From Actinomycetota bacterium (lineage in GTDB: Bacteria > Actinomycetota > Thermoleophilia > Solirubrobacterales > Solirubrobacteraceae), in the NCBI GenBank assembly GCA_005883255.1, contig VAXS01000229.1, positions 1-5,433 on the forward strand: a DNA stretch of 5,433 nt. Reading direction: 5' to 3'. The notes beneath the pieces are model-generated. The model saw only the letters and a program-made list of their open reading frames with translations, searched no databases and was not told the DNA's origin. The position numbers were made by a program, and so were the translations under genes. Positions 1 to 5,433 of the stretch are shown one piece after another. Each line of letters starts with the position of its first letter. Position 1 is the stretch's first letter.

Positions 1-555
1 TGGCCAAGAAGGGCTGGGCGAGCAAGCACCGCTTCCACGTGGGCGGCACAATCCGCGTGCTCACCCCGTCGAGCCGGCACGTCACGCTGCGGATCCGCGG
101 CCTGTACACCGATCGCCTGAGCTTCGGCGGCGACTACATCGTGCCGGCCGCGACCGTGGCCGCCGACTACGGGATCAAGGACGAGCAGTACTCGCTGGTC
201 CGCTTCCAGCCGGGCGCGGATCGTCAACACGCTGGCGCTCTCCATCCACGAGCGCACCCGCGAACTGGGGATGCTGCGCGCCATCGGCACCTCCCGGCGC
301 CAGGTGCGCCGGATCGTGCGCTACGAGTCGGTGATCACCGCGCTGATCGGCGCGGCGCTGGGGATGGTGCTGGGCGTGTGCTTCGCGCTGATCATCTCCC
401 GGCCGCTGGAGAGCCAGGGGTTCGCGCTCGAGTTCCCCGTGGGGACGCTGCTGCTCCTCCTGGTGCTGGCCGCGCTGGCCGGCGTGGTGGCGGCGATCGG
501 TCCCGCGCGCCGGGCCGCCCGGCTCAACGTCCTGGACGCCCTGGCCTACGAGTGA
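1..555 (+). pseudogene. FtsX/MacB-type ABC transporter permease, 3' part, disrupted by an internal frame break
   Basis: This is the C-terminal part of a membrane permease of the FtsX/MacB family, which works with a separate ATPase in substrate export or envelope processes. The gene starts upstream of the window. From position 3 to about 220 one frame encodes the end of the extracytoplasmic MacB_PCD-like domain (RIRGLYTDRLSFGGDYIVP, then YSLVRFQPGAD). From about 217 to the TGA at 553-555 a different frame encodes the FtsX core: IVNTLALSIHERTRELGMLR (the coupling region), two hydrophobic membrane segments (VITALIGAALGMVLGVCFAL and the Leu-rich stretch after FPVGT), and the usual ending PARRAARLNVLDALAYE. 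Family members normally have about 55-60 residues between these blocks, including a transmembrane helix just before IVNTLALS. That block is absent here and the frame shifts, so as written the gene cannot give a normal permease. The family call is firm. Whether the break is real or an assembly error is open. Confidence 0.88.
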
Positions 556-1849
556 CGAACAGCAGGACGCACAGCAGGGCCGTGGCCCCGCAGTAGCCCA
601 CCTCCACCCGCAGGATCTGGTCGCCGATCGCCGGCGCCACCAGCCAGCCCACGAAGGCGCCGCCGGCCAGGAGCCAGCAGGCCGCGGCCACGCCCGCGCG
701 GTCGCGAGCCAGCGCCGCCTGGTTGAGCGTGCCCGCCAAGAGGTGGAAGCCCATCCCCACGCCCATCAGCGCCAGCCCGCCCCGGGCGTAGTGGAAGGAG
801 CCGCCGAACACCGCGTGCATGACCGGCGGCCCCACCGCCAGCAGCCCCACCGTGACCGCCAGCGAGAAGGCGCCGATGGCCAGCGCGGTGAGCGCGATCG
901 CCCGCCGGAACGCCGCCCGCCCGGCGGTGGCCTCCAGCCCGGCCAGGTGCGGCAGCAGCGCGATCTGCACCGCCTGGAAGAGCTGCAGCGGGGCGCGGGC
1001 GATCAGCAGCACGTTGAACACGAAGCCGGCCAGGGCCGCGCGGGTGGCGAAGGCGTCGACCGTGAGGACCGGCGCGTTGAGCAGGACCTGCTCGGCGGCC
1101 ATGATCCCCAGCACCGCCACCGCGAAGCCGGCGCCGCGGGTGAGCGTTACGTCGCTCAGGGCCTCCTCCGCGCCCTCCGCGCCCGGCCCCTCCAGCGCCG
1201 CGTCGGCCGCCGGGGCCAGCGGCGAGCCCCCGGCCCGCCGCCCGGCCACGGGAATCACCAGCAGGGAGAGCAGCGGGGCGGCGGCCACACCGGCCGCCAC
1301 CAGCGTCTGCCCGCCCCCGACCGCGGCCGCCACCAGCGGGAAGGCCAGGCGCGCGGCCGCGTCCACGAACACCAGCCCGCTGAGCGTGAGGAACCGCTTG
1401 TGCCCGCCCAGCCACCCGCGGGCGAAGAAGGCCGCGCCGTAGGTGCTGGTCCCCGCCACCAGCGCCCAGAACAGCGCGGCCGACCCGTCGAAGACGTGGT
1501 CCTGGATCGGTCCCCGCGCGGCCAGCGCGGCGGCCACGAACACCAGGCCGAACCCCGCCTGGATCGCCGCCGGCACCCGCAGCGGATGCTGGTGCAGGCC
1601 GGTCGCCCGCCGGGCCGCGATCGTCCGCGACAGCAGCTGCTCGATCGGCCGGTAGATCGTGGAGATGACGATGAACATCACCGACCACAGCAGGACGATC
1701 CGCTTGTACGACGGCGCGTCGAGGACGTGGCTGGCGGCCGAGAAGAAGCCGAAGGTGAGCAGCCCGGTCAGCGCCAGCGCGACGGAGAGGATGGCGGCGG
1801 CGCGCCCGTAGCCGGCGGCGGCGCGCTCCTCGGAGGCGGGCTGGCGCAC
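524..1849 (-). CDS. Oligosaccharide flippase-like (MATE/MOP superfamily) multi-pass membrane protein
   Basis: From a GTG at 1849 this gives 441 residues, almost all hydrophobic, with about 12 predicted membrane segments (near residues 18-41, 50-66, 95-112, 123-146, 156-178, 183-203, 240-262, 271-290, 315-339, 353-372, 386-408 and 417-433). A loop rich in Ala, Gly, Pro and Glu (about 204-238) separates the two halves, as in Wzx-type flippases. Family-like stretches are RPIEQLLSRTIAARRA near residue 67, FARGWLGGHKRF near 142, FNVLLIARAPLQLFQAV near 278 and LNQAALARDRAG near 375. The likely role is moving lipid-linked sugars or polysaccharide precursors across the inner membrane; the substrate is unknown. 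I chose the GTG because no other start codon lies near the first membrane segment, and longer versions run into ribD. The ribosome site is weak (AGGA, 11 nt away). The 3' end overlaps the convergent permease by 32 bp. The family assignment is by pattern, so another MOP member is possible. Confidence 0.8.
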   Translation of the reverse strand: MRQPASEERAAAGYGRAAAILSVALALTGLLTFGFFSAASHVLDAPSYKRIVLLWSVMFIVISTIYRPIEQLLSRTIAARRATGLHQHPLRVPAAIQAGFGLVFVAAALAARGPIQDHVFDGSAALFWALVAGTSTYGAAFFARGWLGGHKRFLTLSGLVFVDAAARLAFPLVAAAVGGGQTLVAAGVAAAPLLSLLVIPVAGRRAGGSPLAPAADAALEGPGAEGAEEALSDVTLTRGAGFAVAVLGIMAAEQVLLNAPVLTVDAFATRAALAGFVFNVLLIARAPLQLFQAVQIALLPHLAGLEATAGRAAFRRAIALTALAIGAFSLAVTVGLLAVGPPVMHAVFGGSFHYARGGLALMGVGMGFHLLAGTLNQAALARDRAGVAAACWLLAGGAFVGWLVAPAIGDQILRVEVGYCGATALLCVLLFVTRRPGRPGR

Positions 1850-1880
1850 GCGCGGAAGTATCCTGGGAAGAGGCCGCAGA
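1850..1880. promoter_or_regulatory. 31-bp divergent gap between the flippase gene and the riboflavin operon
   Basis: This short gap is the only non-coding space upstream of the rib operon. It cannot hold two full promoters, so at least one must lie inside neighbouring coding sequence. A TATCCT at 1859-1864 has the TAnnnT pattern of a -10 box on the + strand, but no convincing -35 element lies about 17 bp upstream. It would leave almost no leader before the ribosome site. I see no FMN riboswitch; the gap is far too small for one, and the sequence just upstream shows nothing like its conserved core. Confidence 0.35.
1865..1873 (+). promoter_or_regulatory. Ribosome binding site of ribD
   Basis: GGGAAGAGG sits 7 nt before the ATG at 1881 and is a strong purine-rich Shine-Dalgarno sequence. 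It fixes the ribD start, which also matches the usual N-terminus of the family: a short lead before the H-L-A-R-A-I helix and the SPNPLVGAV motif. Confidence 0.7.
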
Positions 1881-2840
1881 ATGACCGTGCGCACCGAGAC
1901 CGACCGCGTGCACCTCGCCCGGGCGATCGAGATCGCCGAGCGGGGCCGTGGCCGCGTCAGCCCCAATCCCCTGGTGGGCGCGGTGATCGCGCGCGACGGC
2001 GAGCCCGTCGCGGAGGGCTGGCACGACCGGTTGGGGGGTCCGCACGCCGAGCGCGAGGCCATCGCCGCCGCCGGCGAGGCCGACCTGCGCGGCGCCACGC
2101 TCTACGTCTCGCTGGAGCCCTGCTGCCACCGGGGCCGCACGCCGCCCTGCACCGACGCGATCGTCGAGGCCGGGATCGGCCGGGTGGTCGTGGGCTCCGA
2201 CGATCCCACCGAGAAGGCGTCGGGTCGGGGGCTGGGCATCCTGCGCGACGAGGGGATCGAGGTGGAGGTGGCCGGCGGCGAGCTGGCCGCGCGGGCCCGC
2301 CTCCTCAACCAGCCCTTCCGCAAGCACGCCCGCACCGGCCGGCCCTGGGTCATGTTCAAGGCGGCGATGTCGCTGGACGGGAAGGTGGCCACCGAGAGCG
2401 GCGACTCCAAGTGGATCTCGGGACAGGCGAGCCGCGACGTCGCCCACCGCTGGCGGGCCGAGCTGGACGCGGTCGCGGTGGGGGTGGGGACGGCCCTGGC
2501 CGACGACCCGCGGCTCACCGCGCGGCTCCCCGACGTCCACCGCCAGCCCCGCCGCGTGGTGTTCGACTCCACCGCCCGGCTGCCCGTGAGCTGGGCGGGC
2601 GACGTCACCTCGATGCTGCTGGAGGGCGGCCCCCACCTGGCCGGCGCCTTCCTGGACGCCGGCGAGATCGACGAGCTGCGCCTGTTCCTGGCGCCGCTGG
2701 TGCTGGGCGGTCGGGCCGCCCGCGCGACGCTGGAGGGCGAGGGGGCCGAGACCATCGCCGACGCGGTCCGCGCGCTCACCGTCGACTGCGAGACCGTCGG
2801 CGACGACCTGCTGGTGTCGGCCCGGCTGCGGGAGTGGTGA
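1881..2840 (+). CDS. ribD: Bifunctional diaminohydroxyphosphoribosylaminopyrimidine deaminase / 5-amino-6-(5-phosphoribosylamino)uracil reductase, with internal deletion in the reductase domain
   Basis: RibD carries out the second and third steps from GTP towards riboflavin: zinc-dependent deamination of the pyrimidine, then NADPH-dependent reduction of the ribose side chain. The N-terminal deaminase (about 1-145) shows SPNPLVGAV (27-35), the zinc and catalytic motif H55-A-E57, and the second zinc motif [11 protein letters not shown] with C81 and C90. The reductase begins near residue 154 ([18 protein letters not shown]) and has DDPRLTAR (208-215), [13 protein letters not shown] (223-235), [12 protein letters not shown] (246-257) and a normal C-terminus. 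The protein is 319 residues, against about 345-370 usually. The shortfall is local: residues 235-241 (LPVSWAGD) join two motifs normally separated by roughly 45-50 residues of the nucleotide-binding fold. The reading frame is kept. The deaminase should be intact, while the reductase as written is probably not functional. The TGA overlaps the ribE ATG by one base. Confidence 0.96.
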   Translation: MTVRTETDRVHLARAIEIAERGRGRVSPNPLVGAVIARDGEPVAEGWHDRLGGPHAEREAIAAAGEADLRGATLYVSLEPCCHRGRTPPCTDAIVEAGIGRVVVGSDDPTEKASGRGLGILRDEGIEVEVAGGELAARARLLNQPFRKHARTGRPWVMFKAAMSLDGKVATESGDSKWISGQASRDVAHRWRAELDAVAVGVGTALADDPRLTARLPDVHRQPRRVVFDSTARLPVSWAGDVTSMLLEGGPHLAGAFLDAGEIDELRLFLAPLVLGGRAARATLEGEGAETIADAVRALTVDCETVGDDLLVSARLREW

Positions 2841-3412
2841 TGTTCACCGGGCTGGTGCAGGGGCTGGGCACCGTGGCCGAGGCCGGCGGCGGACGGCTGG
2901 TGGTGGAGACGCCGCTGGCCTCCGAGCTGCGGCAGGGGGACTCGGTGGCGGTGAACGGCGTGTGCCTGACCGCCACCGGGGTCGAGGACGGCCGCTTCGC
3001 CGCCGACGTGATGGAGGAGACGCTGCGGCGCTCGTCGCTGGGCTCGCTGCAGGCGGGCGCGCCGGTGAACGTGGAGCTGCCCATGCGCGCGTCGGACCGG
3101 CTGGGCGGGCACATCGTCCAGGGCCACGTCGACGGCACCGGGACCGTGCGCGAGCATTCCGACGAGGGGACCGCCCGGCGCCTGACGATCGAGGTCGAGC
3201 CCGAGCTGCTGCGCTACGTCGTCGAGAAGGGACCGATCGCGGTCGACGGCGTCTCGCTGACCGTGACCGCGCTGGACGGCGACTCGTTCGAGGTGTCGCT
3301 GGTCCCCGAGACGCTGGAGCGCACCACGCTCGGCCGCGCCTGGCCGGGCGACCTGGTCAACCTCGAGGTGGACGTGCTGGCCAAGTACGTGGAGAGGTTG
3401 GTCGCCAGATGA
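2840..3412 (+). CDS. ribE: Riboflavin synthase, alpha chain
   Basis: This enzyme catalyses the last step of riboflavin synthesis, the dismutation of two 6,7-dimethyl-8-ribityllumazine molecules to riboflavin and a pyrimidine that RibH reuses. The 190-residue protein shows the internal duplication typical of the family, two similar beta-barrels. The first barrel (about 1-87) starts with [12 protein letters not shown] and contains VNGVCLTAT (38-46). The second (about 88-185) starts with [13 protein letters not shown] (91-103) and contains VDGVSLTVT (135-143). [11 protein letters not shown] (155-165) is a further family motif. The conserved Cys of the NGVCLT motif is C42. It is somewhat shorter than the E. 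coli enzyme (213) only because the C-terminal tail is short; no core block is missing. The ATG shares one base with the ribD stop (TGATG) and has GGGAG at 2830-2834. The stop overlaps the ribBA start (ATGA). Some authors call this gene ribC. Confidence 0.97.
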   Translation: MFTGLVQGLGTVAEAGGGRLVVETPLASELRQGDSVAVNGVCLTATGVEDGRFAADVMEETLRRSSLGSLQAGAPVNVELPMRASDRLGGHIVQGHVDGTGTVREHSDEGTARRLTIEVEPELLRYVVEKGPIAVDGVSLTVTALDGDSFEVSLVPETLERTTLGRAWPGDLVNLEVDVLAKYVERLVAR

Positions 3413-3993
3413 GCACCGCACGCACGGGGTTCGCCACCATCGAGGAGGCGCTGGAGGACGTCCGCACCGGGCGGATGGTGGTCGTCTGCGACGGCGAGGA
3501 CCGCGAGAACGAGGGCGACCTGGTGCTGGCCGCCCAGTTCGCCACGCCCGACGCCGTCAACTTCATGGCCAAGGAGGCGCGCGGGCTGATCTGCCTGGCG
3601 CTGACGCCCGAGCGCTGCGACGCTCTGGGGCTGGACCTCATGGCGGCCAAGAACGAGTCGCCGCTGCAGACGGCGTTCACGATCACGATCGAGGCGCGCG
3701 AGGGGGTCACCACCGGGATCTCGGCGCACGACCGGGCGCGCACGATCCAGGCGGCGATCGACCCGGACGCGGGCGCGGACGCCCTGGTCCAGCCCGGTCA
3801 CGTCCTCCCGCTCAAGGCCAAGTCGGGCGGCGTGCTGGAGCGCACCGGCCACACCGAGGCGGGCGTCGACCTGGCGCGCCTGGCCGGGCTCATCCCGGCC
3901 GCGGTGATCTGCGAGATCATGAACGACGACGGGACGATGGCCCGGGTCCCCGACCTGGCGCGCTACTGCGAGCGCCACGAGCTGAAGATGCTC
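3409..3993 (+). CDS. ribBA: 3,4-dihydroxy-2-butanone 4-phosphate synthase domain of a frame-broken RibBA
   Basis: This is the N-terminal RibB half of what should be one bifunctional RibBA gene. It turns ribulose 5-phosphate into dihydroxybutanone phosphate plus formate, providing the four-carbon unit of the xylene ring. Residues 1-195 are a complete domain: [10 protein letters not shown] (28-37) is the metal-binding acidic loop, [15 protein letters not shown] (99-113) and PGHVLPL (129-135) are substrate-site motifs, and GHTEA (147-151) supplies the second metal ligand His148. [12 protein letters not shown] (168-179) is also typical. The acidic loop usually reads DDEDRE; here the second Asp is Gly29. 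The ATG overlaps the ribE stop and has GGAGAGG at 3391-3397, 11 nt upstream. After ERHELKML (residue 195, codon 3991-3993) the family sequence stops abruptly and RibA resumes in another frame. As written, this frame has no stop until 5052. The end given is the end of recognisable RibB sequence, not a stop codon. Confidence 0.92.
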
Positions 3994-3997
3994 GCGG

Positions 3998-4621
3998 GTG
4001 GACGGCAAGCACCACGTGGCGATGGTCAAGGGCGAGGTCTCCGGGCGCGAGGACGTGCTGGTCCGGGTGCACTCCGAGTGCCTGACCGGCGACGTGTTCC
4101 ATTCGCTGCGCTGCGACTGCGGCGAGCAGCTCGAGTCGGCGCTGGCGATGATCGAGCGCGAGGGCCAGGGCGTGCTGCTGTACCTGGCCCAGGAGGGCCG
4201 GGGGATCGGCCTGCTCAACAAGCTGCGCGCCTACAAGCTCCAGGAGGACGGCCTGGACACCGTGGACGCCAACCTCAAGCTGGGGCTGCCGCCCGACCTG
4301 CGGGACTATGGGATCGGCGCCCAGATCCTGGTCGACCTGGGCCTGTCCAGCATCCGCATCCTCACCAACAACCCCAAGAAGATCATCGGGATGGAGGGCT
4401 ACGGCCTGTCGGTCACAGACCAGGTGCCGATCGAGTCGGTGCCCAACCCGCACAACGAGGCCTACCTGCGCGCGAAGCGCGAGCGCCTGGGCCACACCCT
4501 GCATCACCAGGGGCTGGCCCTGGACGAGGAGATGCTGCACGAGGAGGAGCGGCGGGACGAGGAGGAGCGACGGGACGAGGAGGAGCGACGGGGGCGGGAC
4601 GGGCGTCGCGAGGACGAGTGA
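3998..4621 (+). CDS. ribBA: GTP cyclohydrolase II domain of a frame-broken RibBA
   Basis: This is the RibA half, which opens GTP to 2,5-diamino-6-ribosylamino-4(3H)-pyrimidinone 5'-phosphate, formate and pyrophosphate, the committed step of the pathway. Counting from the GTG at 3998, the zinc ligands are C28, C39 and C41 in [18 protein letters not shown], with the same spacing as C54/C65/C67 of E. coli Rib[28 protein letters not shown] and LTNNPKKI are further hallmarks. The segment lacks the first 26 or so residues of the E. coli enzyme, normally preceded here by a linker from RibB. The GTG is therefore probably an internal codon of RibBA, not a true start, and there is no good ribosome site before it. 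It lies one frame away from the RibB part. The protein ends in an unusual charged tail, EEERRD repeats, beyond the normal end of the domain. The stop TGA (4619-4621) overlaps the GTG of ribH. Confidence 0.92.
   Translation: MDGKHHVAMVKGEVSGREDVLVRVHSECLTGDVFHSLRCDCGEQLESALAMIEREGQGVLLYLAQEGRGIGLLNKLRAYKLQEDGLDTVDANLKLGLPPDLRDYGIGAQILVDLGLSSIRILTNNPKKIIGMEGYGLSVTDQVPIESVPNPHNEAYLRAKRERLGHTLHHQGLALDEEMLHEEERRDEEERRDEEERRGRDGRREDE
4541..4594 (+). repeat. Three tandem 18-bp repeats encoding the charged RibA tail
   Basis: Three direct copies at 4541-4558, 4559-4576 and 4577-4594 have the unit GAGGAGGAGCGRCGGGAC, with the last copy diverging at its end. They encode [12 protein letters not shown] and EEERRG in the RibA frame. 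Because the period is a multiple of three, copy-number change would not shift the frame. The GAGGAGGAG core also looks like a strong Shine-Dalgarno sequence, repeated 33-77 nt upstream of the ribH start. Confidence 0.9.
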
Positions 4622-5052
4622 GCGACCCCCGGTACGCCATCGCCGCCGGGCGCTTCTACCAGGACGTGGCCGAGCGCCTGGTCGCGGGCGCACGCGAGGT
4701 GCTGGAGGCCGGGGGCGCGGAGGGGATAGACGTGCTCGACGTGCCCGGGGCCTTCGAGCTGCCGCTGGCCGCCAGCTACGCCGCCGAGTCCGGCCGCTAC
4801 GCGGGGGTGGTGTGCGTGGGCGCGGTCATCCGCGGCGAGACCACGCACTACGACCACGTGTGCGCCGAGGCGGCCCGCGGCATCCAGGACGTGCAGCTGC
4901 GCACGGGGGTCCCCTGCGGGTTCGGCGTCCTCACCTGCGAGACGATGGAGCAGGCGCTGGCGCGGTCGGGCGGCTACAAGCGTCACGAGGGCCGGAACGC
5001 CGCCCAGGCCGTCCTGCGGATGGCGCAGCTGCGGGCGGAGCTGGCGGGCTAG
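4618..5052 (+). CDS. ribH: 6,7-dimethyl-8-ribityllumazine synthase
   Basis: RibH condenses dihydroxybutanone phosphate (from RibB) with the ribitylaminouracil made through RibA and RibD, giving lumazine, the substrate of RibE. The family usually forms pentamers or 60-subunit icosahedral shells; which one applies here cannot be read from the sequence. The 144-residue protein is complete: [17 protein letters not shown] (9-25), VPGAFELP (42-49), [15 protein letters not shown] (68-82) with the likely catalytic His77, and [19 protein letters not shown] (96-114). Arg116 corresponds to the conserved phosphate-region Arg127 of the B. subtilis enzyme. The end [15 protein letters not shown] replaces the more common GNKG-type motif. 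The GTG start overlaps the ribA stop as GTGA, with GAGGA at 4610-4614 only 3 nt before it, so translation probably depends on coupling to ribBA. The TAG stop lies within a CTAG shared with the gene on the other strand. Confidence 0.97.
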   Translation: MSDPRYAIAAGRFYQDVAERLVAGAREVLEAGGAEGIDVLDVPGAFELPLAASYAAESGRYAGVVCVGAVIRGETTHYDHVCAEAARGIQDVQLRTGVPCGFGVLTCETMEQALARSGGYKRHEGRNAAQAVLRMAQLRAELAG

Positions 5053-5433
5053 TCGCCGCCGTCGGCGCCCTTCGGACGCTTGCCGTGCTTGTGGTGCTTG
5101 CTGGGCGCCGGGCCGGCGGCCGGCGCGGGTGTCGGGGCGGGCGTGGCCGTCGAAGGAGGCTGCGAGGGGGCGACGGTGGGCGGCGGGCCGAGCCTCGCGG
5201 CCCCGACCACGCGGGGATCGACGGTCGACGTCCCGGCGGCGGAGGCCAGCGCCCCGCCCAGGGCCAGCGCGCCCAGCACCACCAGCGCCAGCACCGCCCG
5301 GGGCGGCGTGGCGCCGGTCCGCCGGGGCCGGGGGAGGCGGATCGGCACCTCGGTCGCTCCCGTGCCGGCGGCGGCCGCCGCCTCGGGAGGCAGGGCCGCG
5401 GTAGCCGCGGTGGAGGCGTCGCCCAGCCGCCGG
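5049..5433 (-). CDS. Unidentified single-pass membrane protein with a Pro/Ala-rich tail, C-terminal part (5' end outside window)
   Basis: The frame is open to the window edge, giving at least 127 residues. A GTG at 5348 could start a 99-residue version, but the upstream residues ([20 protein letters not shown]) read like continuing protein, so I treat it as truncated. The order is a low-complexity Ala/Thr segment, a basic stretch (RLPRPRR, about 32-38), one membrane helix (about 46-66, [20 protein letters not shown]), then a Pro/Thr/Ser/Ala-rich extension ending in a basic His/Lys tail ([11 protein letters not shown]). The positive residues before the helix suggest the N-terminus is cytoplasmic and the Pro-rich tail outside. 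I do not recognise a family. The basic juxtamembrane region followed by one helix and a disordered tail would suit the end of an actinobacterial Ser/Thr protein kinase, but nothing catalytic is visible. It is convergent with ribH, overlapping it by 3 bp. Confidence 0.6.
   Translation of the reverse strand, partial: RRLGDASTAATAALPPEAAAAAGTGATEVPIRLPRPRRTGATPPRAVLALVVLGALALGGALASAAGTSTVDPRVVGAARLGPPPTVAPSQPPSTATPAPTPAPAAGPAPSKHHKHGKRPKGADGGD

Noticed and set aside
574..592. Small GC hairpin (GGGCC-GT-GGCCC) after the permease stop, as a possible terminator
   Set aside because: The stem is short, no T-run follows on either strand, and it lies inside flippase coding sequence.
1859..1864. TATCCT as the -10 box of the rib operon
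   Set aside because: It has no matching -35 box and would leave almost no leader before the ribosome site. It is mentioned only within the gap entry, not called as a promoter.
546..2636. Very long minus-strand open frame (696 codons) across the flippase and ribD
   Set aside because: It is Arg/Gly/Ala-rich with no recognisable motif and lies antisense to or out of frame with clear genes. Long spurious frames are expected at this GC content.
743..2839. Long plus-strand open frame running into ribE from 743
   Set aside because: It is antisense to the flippase and then out of frame with ribD. Only the part from the ATG at 2840 resembles a protein family.
2102..3421. Minus-strand open frame of 439 codons opposite ribD and ribE
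   Set aside because: It is a GC-driven shadow rich in His, Arg and Gln, with no family signal and no plausible start context.
3214..4221. Minus-strand open frame opposite ribBA
   Set aside because: It is low-complexity sequence opposite a well-conserved gene, with no motif support.
5105..5130. Palindromic GCCGGC-rich stretch downstream of ribH as a terminator
   Set aside because: It is explained by Pro/Ala/Gly codons of the minus-strand gene and lacks a T-rich tail. Such palindromes are common at this base composition.
5395..5411. Direct repeat GCCGCGGT at 5395-5402 and 5404-5411
   Set aside because: It is only 8 bp and accounted for by a Thr-Ala-Ala repeat in the minus-strand protein. There is no sign of a mobile element or attachment site.

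Overview
The window is very GC-rich chromosomal DNA, by eye above 70% G+C with strong G/C bias at third codon positions. It comes from an actinobacterium-like genome. The wording of several proteins (RibH ending with [15 protein letters not shown], RibBA with [13 protein letters not shown], and a divergent flippase beside ribD) most resembles class Thermoleophilia (Solirubrobacterales/Gaiellales-type). That placement rests on recalled family patterns, not on a search.

Layout. Positions 1-555 (+) hold the 3' end of an FtsX/MacB-type ABC transporter permease, broken by an internal out-of-frame junction near 211-222. Positions 524-1849 (-) hold a multi-pass oligosaccharide flippase-like protein that converges on, and slightly overlaps, the permease. 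A 31-bp divergent gap (1850-1880) separates it from a riboflavin operon on the + strand: ribD (1881-2840), ribE (2840-3412), ribBA (3409-4621, frame-broken near 3994-3997) and ribH (4618-5052). Every gene in the operon overlaps the next at its stop/start codons. From 5049 to the window edge (-) lies the C-terminal part of an unidentified single-pass membrane protein with a Pro/Ala-rich tail. It shares a CTAG double stop with ribH.

How the genes work together. RibBA makes both precursors: the RibA part acts on GTP, and the RibB part converts ribulose 5-phosphate to dihydroxybutanone phosphate. RibD deaminates and reduces the GTP-derived pyrimidine. RibH joins the two branches into lumazine, and RibE dismutates lumazine to riboflavin. 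The only de novo step not encoded here is the pyrimidine phosphatase.

Most notable signal. Three conserved genes in 5.4 kb (permease, ribD, ribBA) each lack an internal block of roughly 110-180 nt at a sharp junction, twice out of frame and once in frame. Sequence on both sides of each junction is perfectly family-like. I read this mainly as an assembly or gap-closure artefact, with real gene decay as the alternative. I found no convincing new biological system, RNA gene, CRISPR array, mobile element or riboswitch.
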